A stretch of DNA of 64,000 bases from Flavobacterium orientale (GCF_014638005.1 NZ_BMFG01000008.1:97736-161735); one strand, 5' to 3'; shown: positions 16,320-24,632, numbered from the stretch's first letter. Notes: a model not told the origin generated them from the letters alone. Translations and numbers: made by a program.

Positions 16320-18766
16320 GTAACATCTACATTAACAACAAGCTTCACCGAACGATATTGCACAATAACATCAAAACTATTCAGTATTTTCTGGATAGTT
16401 TTTTTTGTTTGTTGTGGCGAAACAGTTTCCGGAATTTTAATCATTATAGTACGGATGTATTCGTTTCGTATTTTGCTGATTGCAGGCTCTTCCGGGCCTA
16501 AAACAGGCATTTGTAAATGTTGACTTAAGACTTGATACAACCAAATCGAACTCTCTTTGACCTTTTCAAAATCTTTGTGACGCAAAGTAATTTTTACTAA
16601 TTTATAAAAAGGCGGGTATTTGAAAATTTGTCTTTCATACAATTGTTCTTTATACATTCCTTTATAATCAGTATGAGTTACCTGTTGAATAGTGTTGTGA
16701 TTAGGATTATAGGTTTGAATAACAACCTTACCTTTTTTTTCTGATCTTCCTGCTCTTCCTGAAACTTGAGACATCATTTGATAACTACGTTCAAAAGCCC
16801 TAAAATCCGGAAAATACAACATATTGTCCGCATTCAAAATGCCTACCAAACTCACGTTGTCAAAATCCAAACCTTTGGCAAGCATTTGTGTTCCAACCAA
16901 AATATCAACTTCGCGATTTTGAAACTTATCAATGATTTTTTCATAGCCAAATTTTCCACGAGTGGTATCTTGATCCATTCGTTGAATCTTTTTATTGGGA
17001 AATAATGTAGCCAACTCCAACTCAATTTGTTCGGTTCCAAATCCTTTTGTAATTAAATCAACACTAGAACATTGATGACAATTGGTAGGTTTAGCAATAG
17101 AATGTCCGCAATAATGACAACGCAATTGGTTTTTAAACTTATGATAAGTCAAGCTCACATCGCAGTTGGGACATTGTGGCACGTGTCCGCAAGTGATACA
17201 TTCTAACAAAGGAGCATAACCTCTTCTATTCTGAAAAAGTATAACTTGTTCACCTAATGAAAGTGCATTTGTAATCTCCTCCAACAAAGTATCACTAAAA
17301 TGACCATTCATTCGCTTGCGGAAATATTTGTCTTTCAAATCAACTAAAAGAATTTCCGGCATTGGCACGTTATTATAACGTTCAAAAAGTTCTACTAATC
17401 CATATTTATTATTTTGTGTGTTATAATAGGTTTCTAAACTAGGAGTTGCAGAACCCAAAACCACTTTTGCCTGATGAAAATTAGCCAAAACCGTCACAGC
17501 ATCACGAGCATGATAACGTGGTGCCGGATCTACTTGTTTAAAATTTTGTTCGTGTTCTTCATCAACTATCACCAATCCCAGATTAGAAAAAGGTAAAAAC
17601 ATTGCAGATCGGGCCCCTATCACAACTTGGGCTTTTGGTGAATTTTCTAAAACTTGATTCCAAACCTCCACCCTTTCATTGTTACTGTATTTTGAATGAA
17701 AAACGGCAACTTTATTTCCGAAAAACTTTCGTAGTCTTGAAAGCAATTGAGTTGTTAATGCAATTTCGGGCAACAAAAATAAAATTTGCTTGCCGGTGTC
17801 TAAAGATTCTTGAATCAGTTTGCTGTAAATTTCGGTTTTCCCGCTTGAGGTGACGCCATGAAGCAAACAAATATCTTTTTGAGTTAGTTGCTTTTTAATT
17901 TCCAATAAAGCCTTCTGTTGAGCTTCACTTAAAATTAATTCGGAATCCATTGCATCTGTTTTAAAATCTGTTCTGTCTTCGATCAAATGGTATTCTTCAA
18001 AAATTGCTTTGTCAATCAAAACTTTCAAAACCGCTGAAGAAACTGAAGTAAATTCGAGTAATTGTTTTACTGAAATCGGCTTTCTTTCTACTGCTTGCAA
18101 TTGAAAAAATCCTAATAATAATTCACTTTGCTTTTTTGCTTTTATAACATTTAATAAATCGCTCAAAGCTTCATTTGATGCATAATTTTGATGTATTCGA
18201 ATATATCGCACTAACTTTGGTTTGTATACTTCCTGAATTTCTTCCTGAAGCAACAATATGTTTTTATCGATTAATTTTTGAATAATCGGAAAAACATTTT
18301 TTTTGTTTAAAATAGCAATTACATCATTTATCTTTAAAGAGCTTTGATGTTGAAGAGCTTCAAAAATAAGAAACTCATCATCTGAAAGTGATAAATCATC
18401 TACAACTATCTCTTGTTTTGCTGAGAGTATTGTTTCGCTTTCTAAAAGTAATGTTGAAGGCAATGCCGCTCTGAAAACTTCGCCAATCGAACACATATAA
18501 TAGGTTGCAATCCATTGCCAATGCTTTAACTGCCATTGGTTTACAATAGGTTTTTCGTCTAAAATTTGATGGATTTCTTTTGCTTCATATAACGATGGTG
18601 GATTTTGATGAAGTTCAAGTGCAATAGCTGTAAAGATTTTGCTTTTCCCAAACGGAACGGCAATTCGCATTCCGGGTTGTATGAAATGAAATTCTGTTTC
18701 CGATACTAAATAGGTAAAGGTTTTGTTTAATGCTAGCGGTAGAATGACTTCAACATAATAAGGCAT
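16316..18766 (-). CDS. priA: Primosomal replication protein N' (PriA helicase)
   Basis: An 816-residue DEAH-type 3'-5' helicase that restarts stalled replication forks. The N-terminal DNA-binding domain is about 1-110. The helicase core has Walker A GVTSSGKTE (about 304-312), the DEEH box in 'VIVDEEHEQNFKQ' and 'GSATPSLET'. The zinc-binding insert has eight Cys in four pairs (CITCGH, CPNCD, CHYCGH, CHQCSS; about 515-560). 'QVSGRAGRSEKKGKV' is motif VI. All motifs are intact. It is the last gene of nadC-yihY-priA on the minus strand; its stop codon shares bases with the stop of the convergent LytTR gene. Confidence 0.97.
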   Translation of the reverse strand: MPYYVEVILPLALNKTFTYLVSETEFHFIQPGMRIAVPFGKSKIFTAIALELHQNPPSLYEAKEIHQILDEKPIVNQWQLKHWQWIATYYMCSIGEVFRAALPSTLLLESETILSAKQEIVVDDLSLSDDEFLIFEALQHQSSLKINDVIAILNKKNVFPIIQKLIDKNILLLQEEIQEVYKPKLVRYIRIHQNYASNEALSDLLNVIKAKKQSELLLGFFQLQAVERKPISVKQLLEFTSVSSAVLKVLIDKAIFEEYHLIEDRTDFKTDAMDSELILSEAQQKALLEIKKQLTQKDICLLHGVTSSGKTEIYSKLIQESLDTGKQILFLLPEIALTTQLLSRLRKFFGNKVAVFHSKYSNNERVEVWNQVLENSPKAQVVIGARSAMFLPFSNLGLVIVDEEHEQNFKQVDPAPRYHARDAVTVLANFHQAKVVLGSATPSLETYYNTQNNKYGLVELFERYNNVPMPEILLVDLKDKYFRKRMNGHFSDTLLEEITNALSLGEQVILFQNRRGYAPLLECITCGHVPQCPNCDVSLTYHKFKNQLRCHYCGHSIAKPTNCHQCSSVDLITKGFGTEQIELELATLFPNKKIQRMDQDTTRGKFGYEKIIDKFQNREVDILVGTQMLAKGLDFDNVSLVGILNADNMLYFPDFRAFERSYQMMSQVSGRAGRSEKKGKVVIQTYNPNHNTIQQVTHTDYKGMYKEQLYERQIFKYPPFYKLVKITLRHKDFEKVKESSIWLYQVLSQHLQMPVLGPEEPAISKIRNEYIRTIMIKIPETVSPQQTKKTIQKILNSFDVIVQYRSVKLVVNVDVT

Positions 18767-18805
18767 AATTCAATTTTTAATGGGCAGATAAACTATTGTT
18801 ATAGC

Positions 18806-19732
18806 TTAATCAAAAAGATTTTTTCGCTTTAATTTATTGATAGAAGCATTCAATTCAAATCCAAGTAACAAAATCATGCAGTTAATCCAGATATAAAACA
18901 TCAAAATTAACAAGGTTCCGATGGATCCATAAAGTTCATTATACTTTGCAAATTTCACCACATAAATTCCAAAAACATAGGAGGATAAAAGTATTAATAT
19001 TGTTGTAAAAACTGAGCCAATACTTATAAAAGATATATTAGATGTTTCTTTTGCTCCATATTTGTATAACAATGAGGTTGTGATTAAAATCATAATAATA
19101 ACAAATCCATAACGAGTGAGCTGAATCAAGGAAATATTTCCCTCTACAACTTCGTGAAATTGAATACTTTGTATGAATACCTCAGAAATTAAAATTGCTG
19201 CCACTGTAACAATCAGCAGTAATGAAAAAAGCAATGACATGGCAAGAGCTATAAAATATTGACGAAAAAAACTTCTGGAAATAGTGATATGATACGATGT
19301 TTCAAAACCTCCCAAAATGGCATTAATTCCATTTGACATTAAAAAAATTGATAATATAAAACCCGAAGAAAGCAATCCTTGATAACTGTTGTTTAAAATA
19401 TCGTCAATTATGCTTTTAATTGCTTCATAGGTATTTGGAGGAACTCCGTCTTCAACAAATTTCAAAAAATCATCTTGAAATCCTTCAATTGGAATAAAAG
19501 GAATCAAGTTTAAAATGAATAAAGCAAACGGAAATAAAGCCATGAAAAAACTAAAAGCAATGGCACCGGCACGATAGGAAAAAGCTCCTTTTATAATTCC
19601 TAAAAAATACAATTCCATTAAATCATAAAAAGACAAACCCTCTAACCACGGTAATTTTATCTTTTTAATAAAACGTACGATGTGTTTTAAAACCGGTATT
19701 TTATCAAGTTTTTCTTCAATTTCAATAGACAT
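18806..19732 (-). CDS. YihY/BrkB-family inner-membrane protein
   Basis: A 308-residue integral membrane protein of the YihY (formerly 'RNase BN') family. About six transmembrane segments are visible, starting at 'AIAFSFFMALFPFALFILNLIPF' (about residue 62), with the family's conserved 'SYRAGAIAFSFF' and a C-terminal segment 'IGTLLILMFYIWINCMILLLGFELNA'. The function of the family is not established; early ribonuclease assignments were wrong. It starts 1 nt after the nadC stop, so the two are translationally coupled. Confidence 0.9.
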   Translation of the reverse strand: MSIEIEEKLDKIPVLKHIVRFIKKIKLPWLEGLSFYDLMELYFLGIIKGAFSYRAGAIAFSFFMALFPFALFILNLIPFIPIEGFQDDFLKFVEDGVPPNTYEAIKSIIDDILNNSYQGLLSSGFILSIFLMSNGINAILGGFETSYHITISRSFFRQYFIALAMSLLFSLLLIVTVAAILISEVFIQSIQFHEVVEGNISLIQLTRYGFVIIMILITTSLLYKYGAKETSNISFISIGSVFTTILILLSSYVFGIYVVKFAKYNELYGSIGTLLILMFYIWINCMILLLGFELNASINKLKRKNLFD

Positions 19733-19733
19733 A

Positions 19734-20591
19734 CTAGATTGCTTTTAAACTCAAGTCCATATTATAAACTGAATGCGTCAAGGCTCCCGAAGAAATGTAA
19801 TTTACGCCACATGCTGCATAATTTCTAATTGTTTTTTCATTGATATTACCCGAACTTTCAGTTAAGCATTTGTTTCCTATAAGTTGTACCGCTTTTTTGG
19901 TCGTTTCAAAATCAAAATTATCTAACAAGATTCTATAAACGCCTCCACTTTCAAGAATTTCTTCTACCTCTTTTAGATTTCTGGCTTCAACAATAATTTT
20001 CAACTCTAAATTTTTAGTCGCTAAATAATCTTTTGTTTTTTGAATAGCTTTCGCAATTCCTCCGGCAAAATCATTGTGATTGTCTTTTAACATAATCATG
20101 TCATACAATGCAAACCTATGATTTTCGCCACCTCCAATTTTTACAGCCCATTTTTCAGCAGCTCTAAAACCGGGAGTCGTTTTTCGAGTATCCAATATTT
20201 TTGTAGTTGTACCTTGCAACAAGTCAACATATTTTTTTGTTTTTGTAGCAATGGCACTCATGCGTTGCATCGAATTTAAAACCAAACGCTCTGCTTTCAA
20301 AATAGATTGCGAACTTCCACTCACATGAAAAACAACATCACCATATTTTACTTCATTTCCATCTTCTATAAAAGTTTCAATTTCTAAAGTAGCATCTACA
20401 TAGTGAAAAATCATTTTGGCAAATGCAACACCGGCAATAATCCCATCTTCTTTTACTAATAATTTGGCTTTTCCTAAAGCATTTTCAGGAATACAAGCCA
20501 AGGAACTGTGATCGCCTTCTCCAATATCTTCTCGTATACCGTTTTCAATAATTCCTAGTAATTCCTTTTGAAATTGAATTTCACTTATCAT
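19734..20591 (-). CDS. nadC: Nicotinate-nucleotide pyrophosphorylase (carboxylating)
   Basis: A 285-residue quinolinate phosphoribosyltransferase that converts quinolinate and PRPP to nicotinate mononucleotide in de novo NAD synthesis. Signature elements: 'REDIGEGDHSS' (about 19-29), 'LNSMQRMSAIATKTKKYV' (about 104-121), 'ILDTRKTTPGFRAAEKWAVKIGGGENHRF' region (about 131-159), 'MIMLKDNH' and 'ESSGNINEKTIRNYAACGVNYISSGALTHSV' region. All basic residues expected to bind the two substrates appear present. nadA and nadB are not in the window. It is the first gene of nadC-yihY-priA. Confidence 0.97.
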   Translation of the reverse strand: MISEIQFQKELLGIIENGIREDIGEGDHSSLACIPENALGKAKLLVKEDGIIAGVAFAKMIFHYVDATLEIETFIEDGNEVKYGDVVFHVSGSSQSILKAERLVLNSMQRMSAIATKTKKYVDLLQGTTTKILDTRKTTPGFRAAEKWAVKIGGGENHRFALYDMIMLKDNHNDFAGGIAKAIQKTKDYLATKNLELKIIVEARNLKEVEEILESGGVYRILLDNFDFETTKKAVQLIGNKCLTESSGNINEKTIRNYAACGVNYISSGALTHSVYNMDLSLKAI

Positions 20592-20656
20592 TTTATGCAG
20601 TTTAATAGTTTCGCTAAATTAGGAAATCGAAATGAATCTTTTGAACGAAATTGAAA

Positions 20657-20682
20657 TAAAAAAACCACGCTTTTACGTGGCT
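20657..20682 (-). terminator. Terminator after the DUF2892 gene
   Basis: Minus-strand hairpin with a short 5-bp stem ccacg/cgtgg (20665-20680, loop 6 nt) followed by T8. The stem is weak, so termination may be partial and some transcripts could run into nadC. Confidence 0.5.
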
Positions 20683-20702
20683 TATTACTTTTAACTTTGT
20701 AT

Positions 20703-20921
20703 TTATTTCTTTTTCTTGACTTCACAAGTGCTTTTTCCTAGCAACGCATAAAGCGGACAAAATGTTGTGAAAGAGGTTACAATTAAAATTACGCTTAGTG
20801 CTAAAACTATCCATTTTAAAGTTTGATTTTCAATTAGAGCTCCTGACATGAATAGAATCAGTAAAATAATACCAAAAATAATTCTAACGAAACGGTCCGT
20901 ATTTCCAATATTTTTTTTCAT
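20703..20921 (-). CDS. DUF2892 (YgaP-type) small membrane protein
   Basis: A 72-residue protein with two transmembrane helices (about 12-30 and 33-55), the conserved 'MKKNIGNTDRFVRIIFGI' start and 'FCPLYALLGKSTCEVKKKK' end. The FCPLY...C motif and the fold match the membrane part of E. coli YgaP, in which a rhodanese domain is fused to it. Here the rhodanese is encoded by the separate gene just upstream (75 bp), so the pair is a split YgaP. A role in sulfur or sulfane handling is likely but unproven. Confidence 0.88.
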   Translation of the reverse strand: MKKNIGNTDRFVRIIFGIILLILFMSGALIENQTLKWIVLALSVILIVTSFTTFCPLYALLGKSTCEVKKKK

Positions 20922-20995
20922 AATTACAAAAGTGTTTGGTTTTTTAGTTGCCTAAAAATAATAAAAAAATATTGAAAGTGGGATTAAAATTTCAA

Positions 20996-21310
20996 TTAGT
21001 TCGGTTCAACGACCGGCCCATCCCATTCTGAAATGCCTCCTGAAAGGTTGTATGTTTTTTCGAAACCTAATTGTTGCATGACTTGGCAAGCTTTTGCACT
21101 TCTGCTTCCGGCATGACAATACACATAATAGGATTTTGATTTATCCAATTCTTCTAACATATAGATAAAACCCTGACCTTTGTAAATATCAATGTTTATT
21201 GCTTTTGGAATAACTCCTCGTTCAAATTCTTCAGGTGTTCTCACGTCTAAAATAATAGCGTTATCATCGCTTTGGGCATCTACCCACCATTTTTCTTGTT
21301 GTAAATTCAT
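20996..21310 (-). CDS. Single-domain rhodanese-like sulfurtransferase
   Basis: A 104-residue cytosolic rhodanese domain that would carry sulfur as a persulfide on its active-site Cys in 'VYCHAGSRSAKAC' (about residues 64-76). 'ILDVRTPEEFERGVIPKAINI' is the rhodanese N-terminal signature. The active loop has the CxxGxR-like pattern of thiosulfate/persulfide sulfurtransferases. No signal peptide is present. It precedes the DUF2892 gene on the same strand and follows two thioredoxin-fold genes, suggesting a thiol/sulfur cluster. Confidence 0.92.
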   Translation of the reverse strand: MNLQQEKWWVDAQSDDNAIILDVRTPEEFERGVIPKAINIDIYKGQGFIYMLEELDKSKSYYVYCHAGSRSAKACQVMQQLGFEKTYNLSGGISEWDGPVVEPN

Positions 21311-21315
21311 TATTT

Positions 21316-21386
21316 TGAGTTACTGAGATTCTGAGTTGCTGAGTAGCTGAGAAAAACTCATTCACTCAGCCTCTCAGCCTCTCAGC
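21316..21386. repeat. Intergenic CTGAG/CTCAG word repeat with inverted arms
   Basis: The left part (21316-21351) repeats ctgag-type words and the right part (21357-21386) repeats their complement (ctcagcctctcagcctctcagc), so the stretch can fold into a long imperfect hairpin. The 14-mer CAGCCTCTCAGCAA recurs upstream of uvrB (42736-42774). Between the thioredoxin-fold and rhodanese genes it could limit read-through. Confidence 0.55.
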
Positions 21387-21392
21387 AAATTA

Positions 21393-22004
21393 TTAAACTT
21401 TTATCGAACAACCAATAGCTTTAGTTGTTTTTACGCTTACTTCTTTATTGTTTAGCAAAGCATTTACTGCATTTTCGACATATTTTTCTTTAACAGCTGA
21501 TTCGTCAGCGTGATTGTCATCAATAGCTCCAATGTATTTTACTACATTTCCTTTATTGGTTTTTTCTAAAATATAAACGTGAGGCGTTTTCGTAGCTCCA
21601 TATTGTGGATAAATTTTCTGACCTTCATCAAATAAATAAGGAAAAGTAAACCCTTTTTCTTTGGCTCGAACTTGCATTTTTTCAAAACTGTCTTCTTTTT
21701 GTTTTTCCGGATTGTTAGGATTTATAGCAATCACAGGATAGCCTAATTTTTTGTATTTTTTATCCAATGCAATAATTCTATCTTCATATGCTACTGCATA
21801 CGGGCAATGATTACAGGTAAAAATCACGATATAACCTTTAGCATCTTTCATATCTCGTAAAGAAACTATCTGATTATCAATATTTTTCAAAGTAAAATCT
21901 GTAGCAATTGAGCCAATTTCATATCCTTTCTCAGAAGTTACCAGAGTAAACGAAGCTGCCACAACAGCCACAAATAACAATAAAGCTAATTTTAATTTTT
22001 TCAT
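21393..22004 (-). CDS. Exported thioredoxin-fold (redoxin/AhpC-TSA type) protein
   Basis: A 203-residue protein with a signal peptide (about 1-25) and a thioredoxin-like fold: 'EIGSIATDFTLKNIDNQIVSL' entry, redox motif CNHCPYA (about 69-75), a cis-Pro region 'GATKTPHVYILE', and a C-terminal 'TTKAIGCSIKV' with another Cys. The CxxCP motif resembles the family often called 'thioredoxin family protein' that acts near the alkyl-hydroperoxide/TlpA branch. Periplasmic disulfide reduction or thiol peroxidase-type activity is plausible. It is 6 bp downstream of the TlpA-like gene. Confidence 0.88.
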   Translation of the reverse strand: MKKLKLALLLFVAVVAASFTLVTSEKGYEIGSIATDFTLKNIDNQIVSLRDMKDAKGYIVIFTCNHCPYAVAYEDRIIALDKKYKKLGYPVIAINPNNPEKQKEDSFEKMQVRAKEKGFTFPYLFDEGQKIYPQYGATKTPHVYILEKTNKGNVVKYIGAIDDNHADESAVKEKYVENAVNALLNNKEVSVKTTKAIGCSIKV

Positions 22005-22010
22005 AATTTT

Positions 22011-22544
22011 TTAATTTAATAAGGATTTAATTTCGTTTTCTAATTCCGTTTCTGTAAATGCTTTTTCAAAAAACTTTCGCTTTTCATTTCTAAAAATAAT
22101 TGTTGCAGGAATAGCTCCTGACCAATCTTTGTTTACTTTTTCAATCCAACTGTTTGCGTCAGGATCGTTTAACAAAACCACTTCTGCTTTTAAATCTTTT
22201 CTTTTGATAAATGGAATAACCCTACTCTCTGCCATTTTTGGAAAATCCAAACTCACTAAAATCATTTTAAATTTTCCGTCTTTGTATTTTTGATTCAATT
22301 TTTCAAAATGAGGCAATTCTTCAACACACGGCAAACACCAAGTTGCCCAAAAATTGACAACATAAGTCGTGTCATTCTTTTGATGAAACAAATGTTCGAT
22401 ACCACTATAATTATAAGAGTTTAATTTGATTCCTTCTTTTTCATAAGTAAGTAATGGTTTACTCACTACCTTTTGAGCTGAAACCAACATTGTAAGTAGT
22501 AATGTTACTAACAGCACTATAAACTTATAAAAATTGAGTATCAT
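22011..22544 (-). CDS. TlpA-family periplasmic thiol-disulfide reductase
   Basis: A 177-residue protein with an N-terminal signal (about 1-23, ending SAQ) and a thioredoxin fold with active site CLPC in 'FWATWCLPCVEELPHF' (about 71-86). 'GAIPATIIF' supplies the cis-Pro. The family keeps cysteines of periplasmic proteins or cytochrome c haem sites reduced, fed by a membrane donor such as CcdA/DsbD, which is not in the window. It heads the minus-strand redox group and is divergent from the MarR gene. Confidence 0.92.
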   Translation of the reverse strand: MILNFYKFIVLLVTLLLTMLVSAQKVVSKPLLTYEKEGIKLNSYNYSGIEHLFHQKNDTTYVVNFWATWCLPCVEELPHFEKLNQKYKDGKFKMILVSLDFPKMAESRVIPFIKRKDLKAEVVLLNDPDANSWIEKVNKDWSGAIPATIIFRNEKRKFFEKAFTETELENEIKSLLN

Positions 22545-22617
22545 GAAGTATAATTTTCTATAAAAATAAGTAGTAAAATTTCACAACAATAAATCTTTAA
22601 CAAAAATTTAATAGACA

Positions 22618-22652
22618 TTTGTATATACAATTAAAATATTACTATACATTTG
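22618..22652 (+). promoter_or_regulatory. Promoter of the marR-nitroreductase-yceI genes
   Basis: TTTG (22618-22621), 23-nt spacer and TACATTTG (22645-22652) fit the phylum's consensus. Both elements are overlapped by palindromic operators. Confidence 0.6.
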
Positions 22653-22677
22653 TACCTACAAATTTTGTAATTACAAA
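22618..22677. promoter_or_regulatory. Three MarR-type palindromic operators
   Basis: Three copies of TTTGTA-NN-TACAAA are visible: O1 22618-22630 (TTGTATATACAA core), O2 22648-22663 (7-bp arms around cc) and O3 22664-22677 (perfect 14-bp palindrome ending in the A of the marR ATG). O1 covers the -33, O2 the -7, O3 the leader and start codon. This is the layout of an autorepressed MarR gene. Confidence 0.7.
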
Positions 22678-23132
22678 TGAAGATAGAAGAAATAATAAAA
22701 TCAAATTCTGCACTTTCGATTGAAAAGCGAACTGTGTTAAATATTATGTATTCACAAAATGTAATTGCAGATAAATTCAATGAACTTTTGAAATCATCCG
22801 ACTTGTCTTCAGAACAATTTAATGTATTGCGAATTTTAAGAGGTCAAAAAGGGAAACCTGCAAACATGTGTGTCATTCAAGAACGAATGATTGCAAAAAC
22901 CAGCAACACTACCCGATTGGTAGATAAATTACTTTTGAAAGGATTAGTTATTCGAGAAGTTTGCGAAGTCAATCGTCGTAAAATGGAAATCACTATTACT
23001 GAAAAAGGACTACAACTTTTATCAGAATTAGATCCTAAAATTGAAGCTCATGAAAATTTGTTTGCAAAAAATTTGACTTCAACTGAATTAGAAAATTTGA
23101 ACATATTATTAGAAAAATACAGAACTTTATAA
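22677..23132 (+). CDS. MarR-family transcriptional regulator
   Basis: A 151-residue winged-helix regulator. Residues about 35-100 contain the wHTH: 'QFNVLRILRGQKGKPANMCVIQERM' and the recognition helix region 'TSNTTRLVDKLLLKGLVIRE', followed by the wing 'NRRKMEITITEKG'. Proteins of this family are dimers that usually repress their own operon until a phenolic, oxidant or metabolite ligand binds. Three palindromes across its promoter and start codon suggest autorepression. Only one Cys lies near the wHTH (C in ANMCV) and one in the wing region (EVCEV), so a thiol switch is possible but unproven. The gene leads nitroreductase and yceI. Confidence 0.93.
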   Translation: MKIEEIIKSNSALSIEKRTVLNIMYSQNVIADKFNELLKSSDLSSEQFNVLRILRGQKGKPANMCVIQERMIAKTSNTTRLVDKLLLKGLVIREVCEVNRRKMEITITEKGLQLLSELDPKIEAHENLFAKNLTSTELENLNILLEKYRTL

Positions 23133-23144
23133 CCAAAAATTGCT

Positions 23145-23777
23145 ATGAATAATTTTATAGAAAGCCAAAAATGGCGTTATGCTACCAAAAAATTTGATGC
23201 TACCAAAAAAATTTCTCAACAAGATTTCGAAACCTTAAAAGAGGCAATTCAATTGAGCACATCTTCTTATGGATTACAGCCTTACCGAATTTTTATTATT
23301 GAAAACCCTGAACTTAGAGCACAACTTCAACCACTAGCTTGGGGTCAATCTCAAATTGTTGATGCTTCAGAAGTGTTAGTTTTCGCAAATATTACTAACT
23401 TTGGAGAAGCTGAAATTGATAATTATATCGCTAATTTAGCCAATACAAGAGGAATTCCTGTTGAGAGTGTAAAAGGTTATGCTGATTTTATGAAAATGAA
23501 AATCAATGCTTTAGCAGAAGATGACAGGAACAATTGGACATCAAAACAAACGTATTTAGCTTTAGGAAATTTATTGAATGCCGCAGCTGAATTAAAAATT
23601 GATGTAACACCAATGGAAGGTTTTGAACCTGAAAAAGTTAATGACCTTTTAGGTTTCAATGAAATGGGCTTAAATGCTTCTTTGATTGCGACCATTGGAT
23701 ATAGACATGAAGAAGACGCAACTCAACATTACAACAAAGTAAGAAAACCAAAAGAAGAATTATTTACAACATTATAA
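23145..23777 (+). CDS. Nitroreductase-family NAD(P)H-dependent oxidoreductase
   Basis: A 210-residue flavoprotein of the NfsB/FRase I type. 'WRYATKKFD' at the start and 'SSYGLQPYRIFII' (about 38-50) bind FMN; 'LALGNLLNAAAELKIDVTPMEGFEPEKVNDLLGF' is the C-terminal FMN-binding signature. It would reduce quinones, nitroaromatics or other electrophiles with NAD(P)H. Located 12 bp after the MarR gene, it is probably derepressed together with it in response to such compounds. Length is typical. Confidence 0.92.
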   Translation: MNNFIESQKWRYATKKFDATKKISQQDFETLKEAIQLSTSSYGLQPYRIFIIENPELRAQLQPLAWGQSQIVDASEVLVFANITNFGEAEIDNYIANLANTRGIPVESVKGYADFMKMKINALAEDDRNNWTSKQTYLALGNLLNAAAELKIDVTPMEGFEPEKVNDLLGFNEMGLNASLIATIGYRHEEDATQHYNKVRKPKEELFTTL

Positions 23778-23802
23778 ACTATAAACTAAAATTAAATAAA
23801 CA

Positions 23803-24372
23803 ATGAAAAATTTAAAAACTATCGCAATTGCATTAGTAGCTGTATTTTCTACTGTAACAGTAGCAGCTCAAAACAAAAAAATCAACGTTGAGAAAAGTAA
23901 TATTGCTTGGGTTGGTAAAAAAGTAACCGGAGCTCACAATGGTACAATCAATTTTAATTCAGGAACTTTAGTTTTTGACGGAAAAAAATTAAAAGGTGGT
24001 TCCTTTGAAGTAGATATGAACTCTATCACAGTTTTAGATTTAGAAGCCGGAAAAGGAAAAGAAAAATTAGAAGGTCATTTAAAAGCTGATGATTTCTTTG
24101 GTGTTGCTAAACATTCAACAGCAAAACTGGAGTTTAAAAAAATTGCTGATCAAGGAAATGGTACTTATACCATAACTGCTGATCTTACAATTAAAAACAT
24201 CACACAACCTATTACTTTTGAATTGGCTGTTACTGATGAAAGAGTTAGAACTACATTTATGGTGGATAGAACAAAATACGGAATTGAATACAAATCAAGC
24301 TCTATCTTCAGCGGAATTGGTGATGCAGCTATTAGCGACGATTTTGAATTGACTGTTACTTTGTTTTTCTAA
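23803..24372 (+). CDS. YceI-family periplasmic lipocalin-like protein
   Basis: A 189-residue exported protein. A signal peptide (about 1-22, ending VAAQ) precedes the YceI domain: 'SNIAWVGKKVTGAHNGTINFNSGTL' region, 'GSFEVDMNSITVLDL', 'HLKADDFFGVAKHSTAKLEF' and 'DRTKYGIEYKSSS'. YceI proteins form a beta-barrel that binds isoprenoid-type lipids such as quinone analogues, which fits the quinone-reductase-like neighbour. It ends the MarR operon, followed by a terminator. Confidence 0.93.
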   Translation: MKNLKTIAIALVAVFSTVTVAAQNKKINVEKSNIAWVGKKVTGAHNGTINFNSGTLVFDGKKLKGGSFEVDMNSITVLDLEAGKGKEKLEGHLKADDFFGVAKHSTAKLEFKKIADQGNGTYTITADLTIKNITQPITFELAVTDERVRTTFMVDRTKYGIEYKSSSIFSGIGDAAISDDFELTVTLFF

Positions 24373-24397
24373 AAAAAAACATATGGGAAAAATTGCT

Positions 24398-24430
24398 AAA
24401 TCCTGATGCTAAAGTGTCAGGATTTTTTTT
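24398..24430 (+). terminator. Terminator of the MarR operon
   Basis: Stem aaatcctga (24398-24406) / tcaggattt (24416-24424), 9-nt loop, followed by T-rich sequence. Confidence 0.85.
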
Positions 24431-24471
24431 GCCTAAACAAATCATAAAAATTGATAATTTTAAACAAATCG

Positions 24472-24502
24472 TTTGGTTATTCAAATTACATCGCTACATT
24501 TG
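24472..24502 (+). promoter_or_regulatory. Promoter of the trp operon
   Basis: TTTG (24472-24475), 19-nt spacer and TACATTTG (24495-24502) match the Bacteroidota consensus very well. Predicted start is near 24509, about 10 nt before the leader-peptide ATG. Confidence 0.75.
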
Positions 24503-24518
24503 TGATTCAAATTAAAAC

Positions 24519-24575
24519 ATGAACACATTTTTAAATACAGCTTGGTGGTGGAACAACTTACGTCAGTCGTCGTGA
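24519..24575 (+). CDS. trpL: trp operon leader peptide
   Basis: A short reading frame encodes MNTFLNTAWWWNNLRQSS (18 residues) with three consecutive Trp codons (24543-24551), ending in TGA at 24573-24575. It lies just after the trp promoter and before a strong terminator hairpin, so it is a classical attenuation leader: the ribosome stalls at the Trp codons when charged tRNA-Trp is scarce. Three tandem Trp codons in an 18-residue peptide are very unlikely by chance. The stop codon lies in the segment that may form the antiterminator. Confidence 0.93.
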   Translation: MNTFLNTAWWWNNLRQSS

Positions 24576-24632
24576 GCTAGCTACCTATAGTTATATTTTT
24601 CAAAATATTTAAAAGGGCTTGTCAATCACGAC
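24569..24632 (+). promoter_or_regulatory. Putative antiterminator pairing of the trp attenuator
   Basis: GTCGTGA (24569-24575, ending with the leader stop codon) is complementary over 7 bp to TCACGAC (24626-24632), which is the terminator loop plus the first bases of its 3' arm. A ribosome on the stop codon would hide the first segment; a ribosome stalled at Trp codons would leave it free. Confidence 0.5.
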
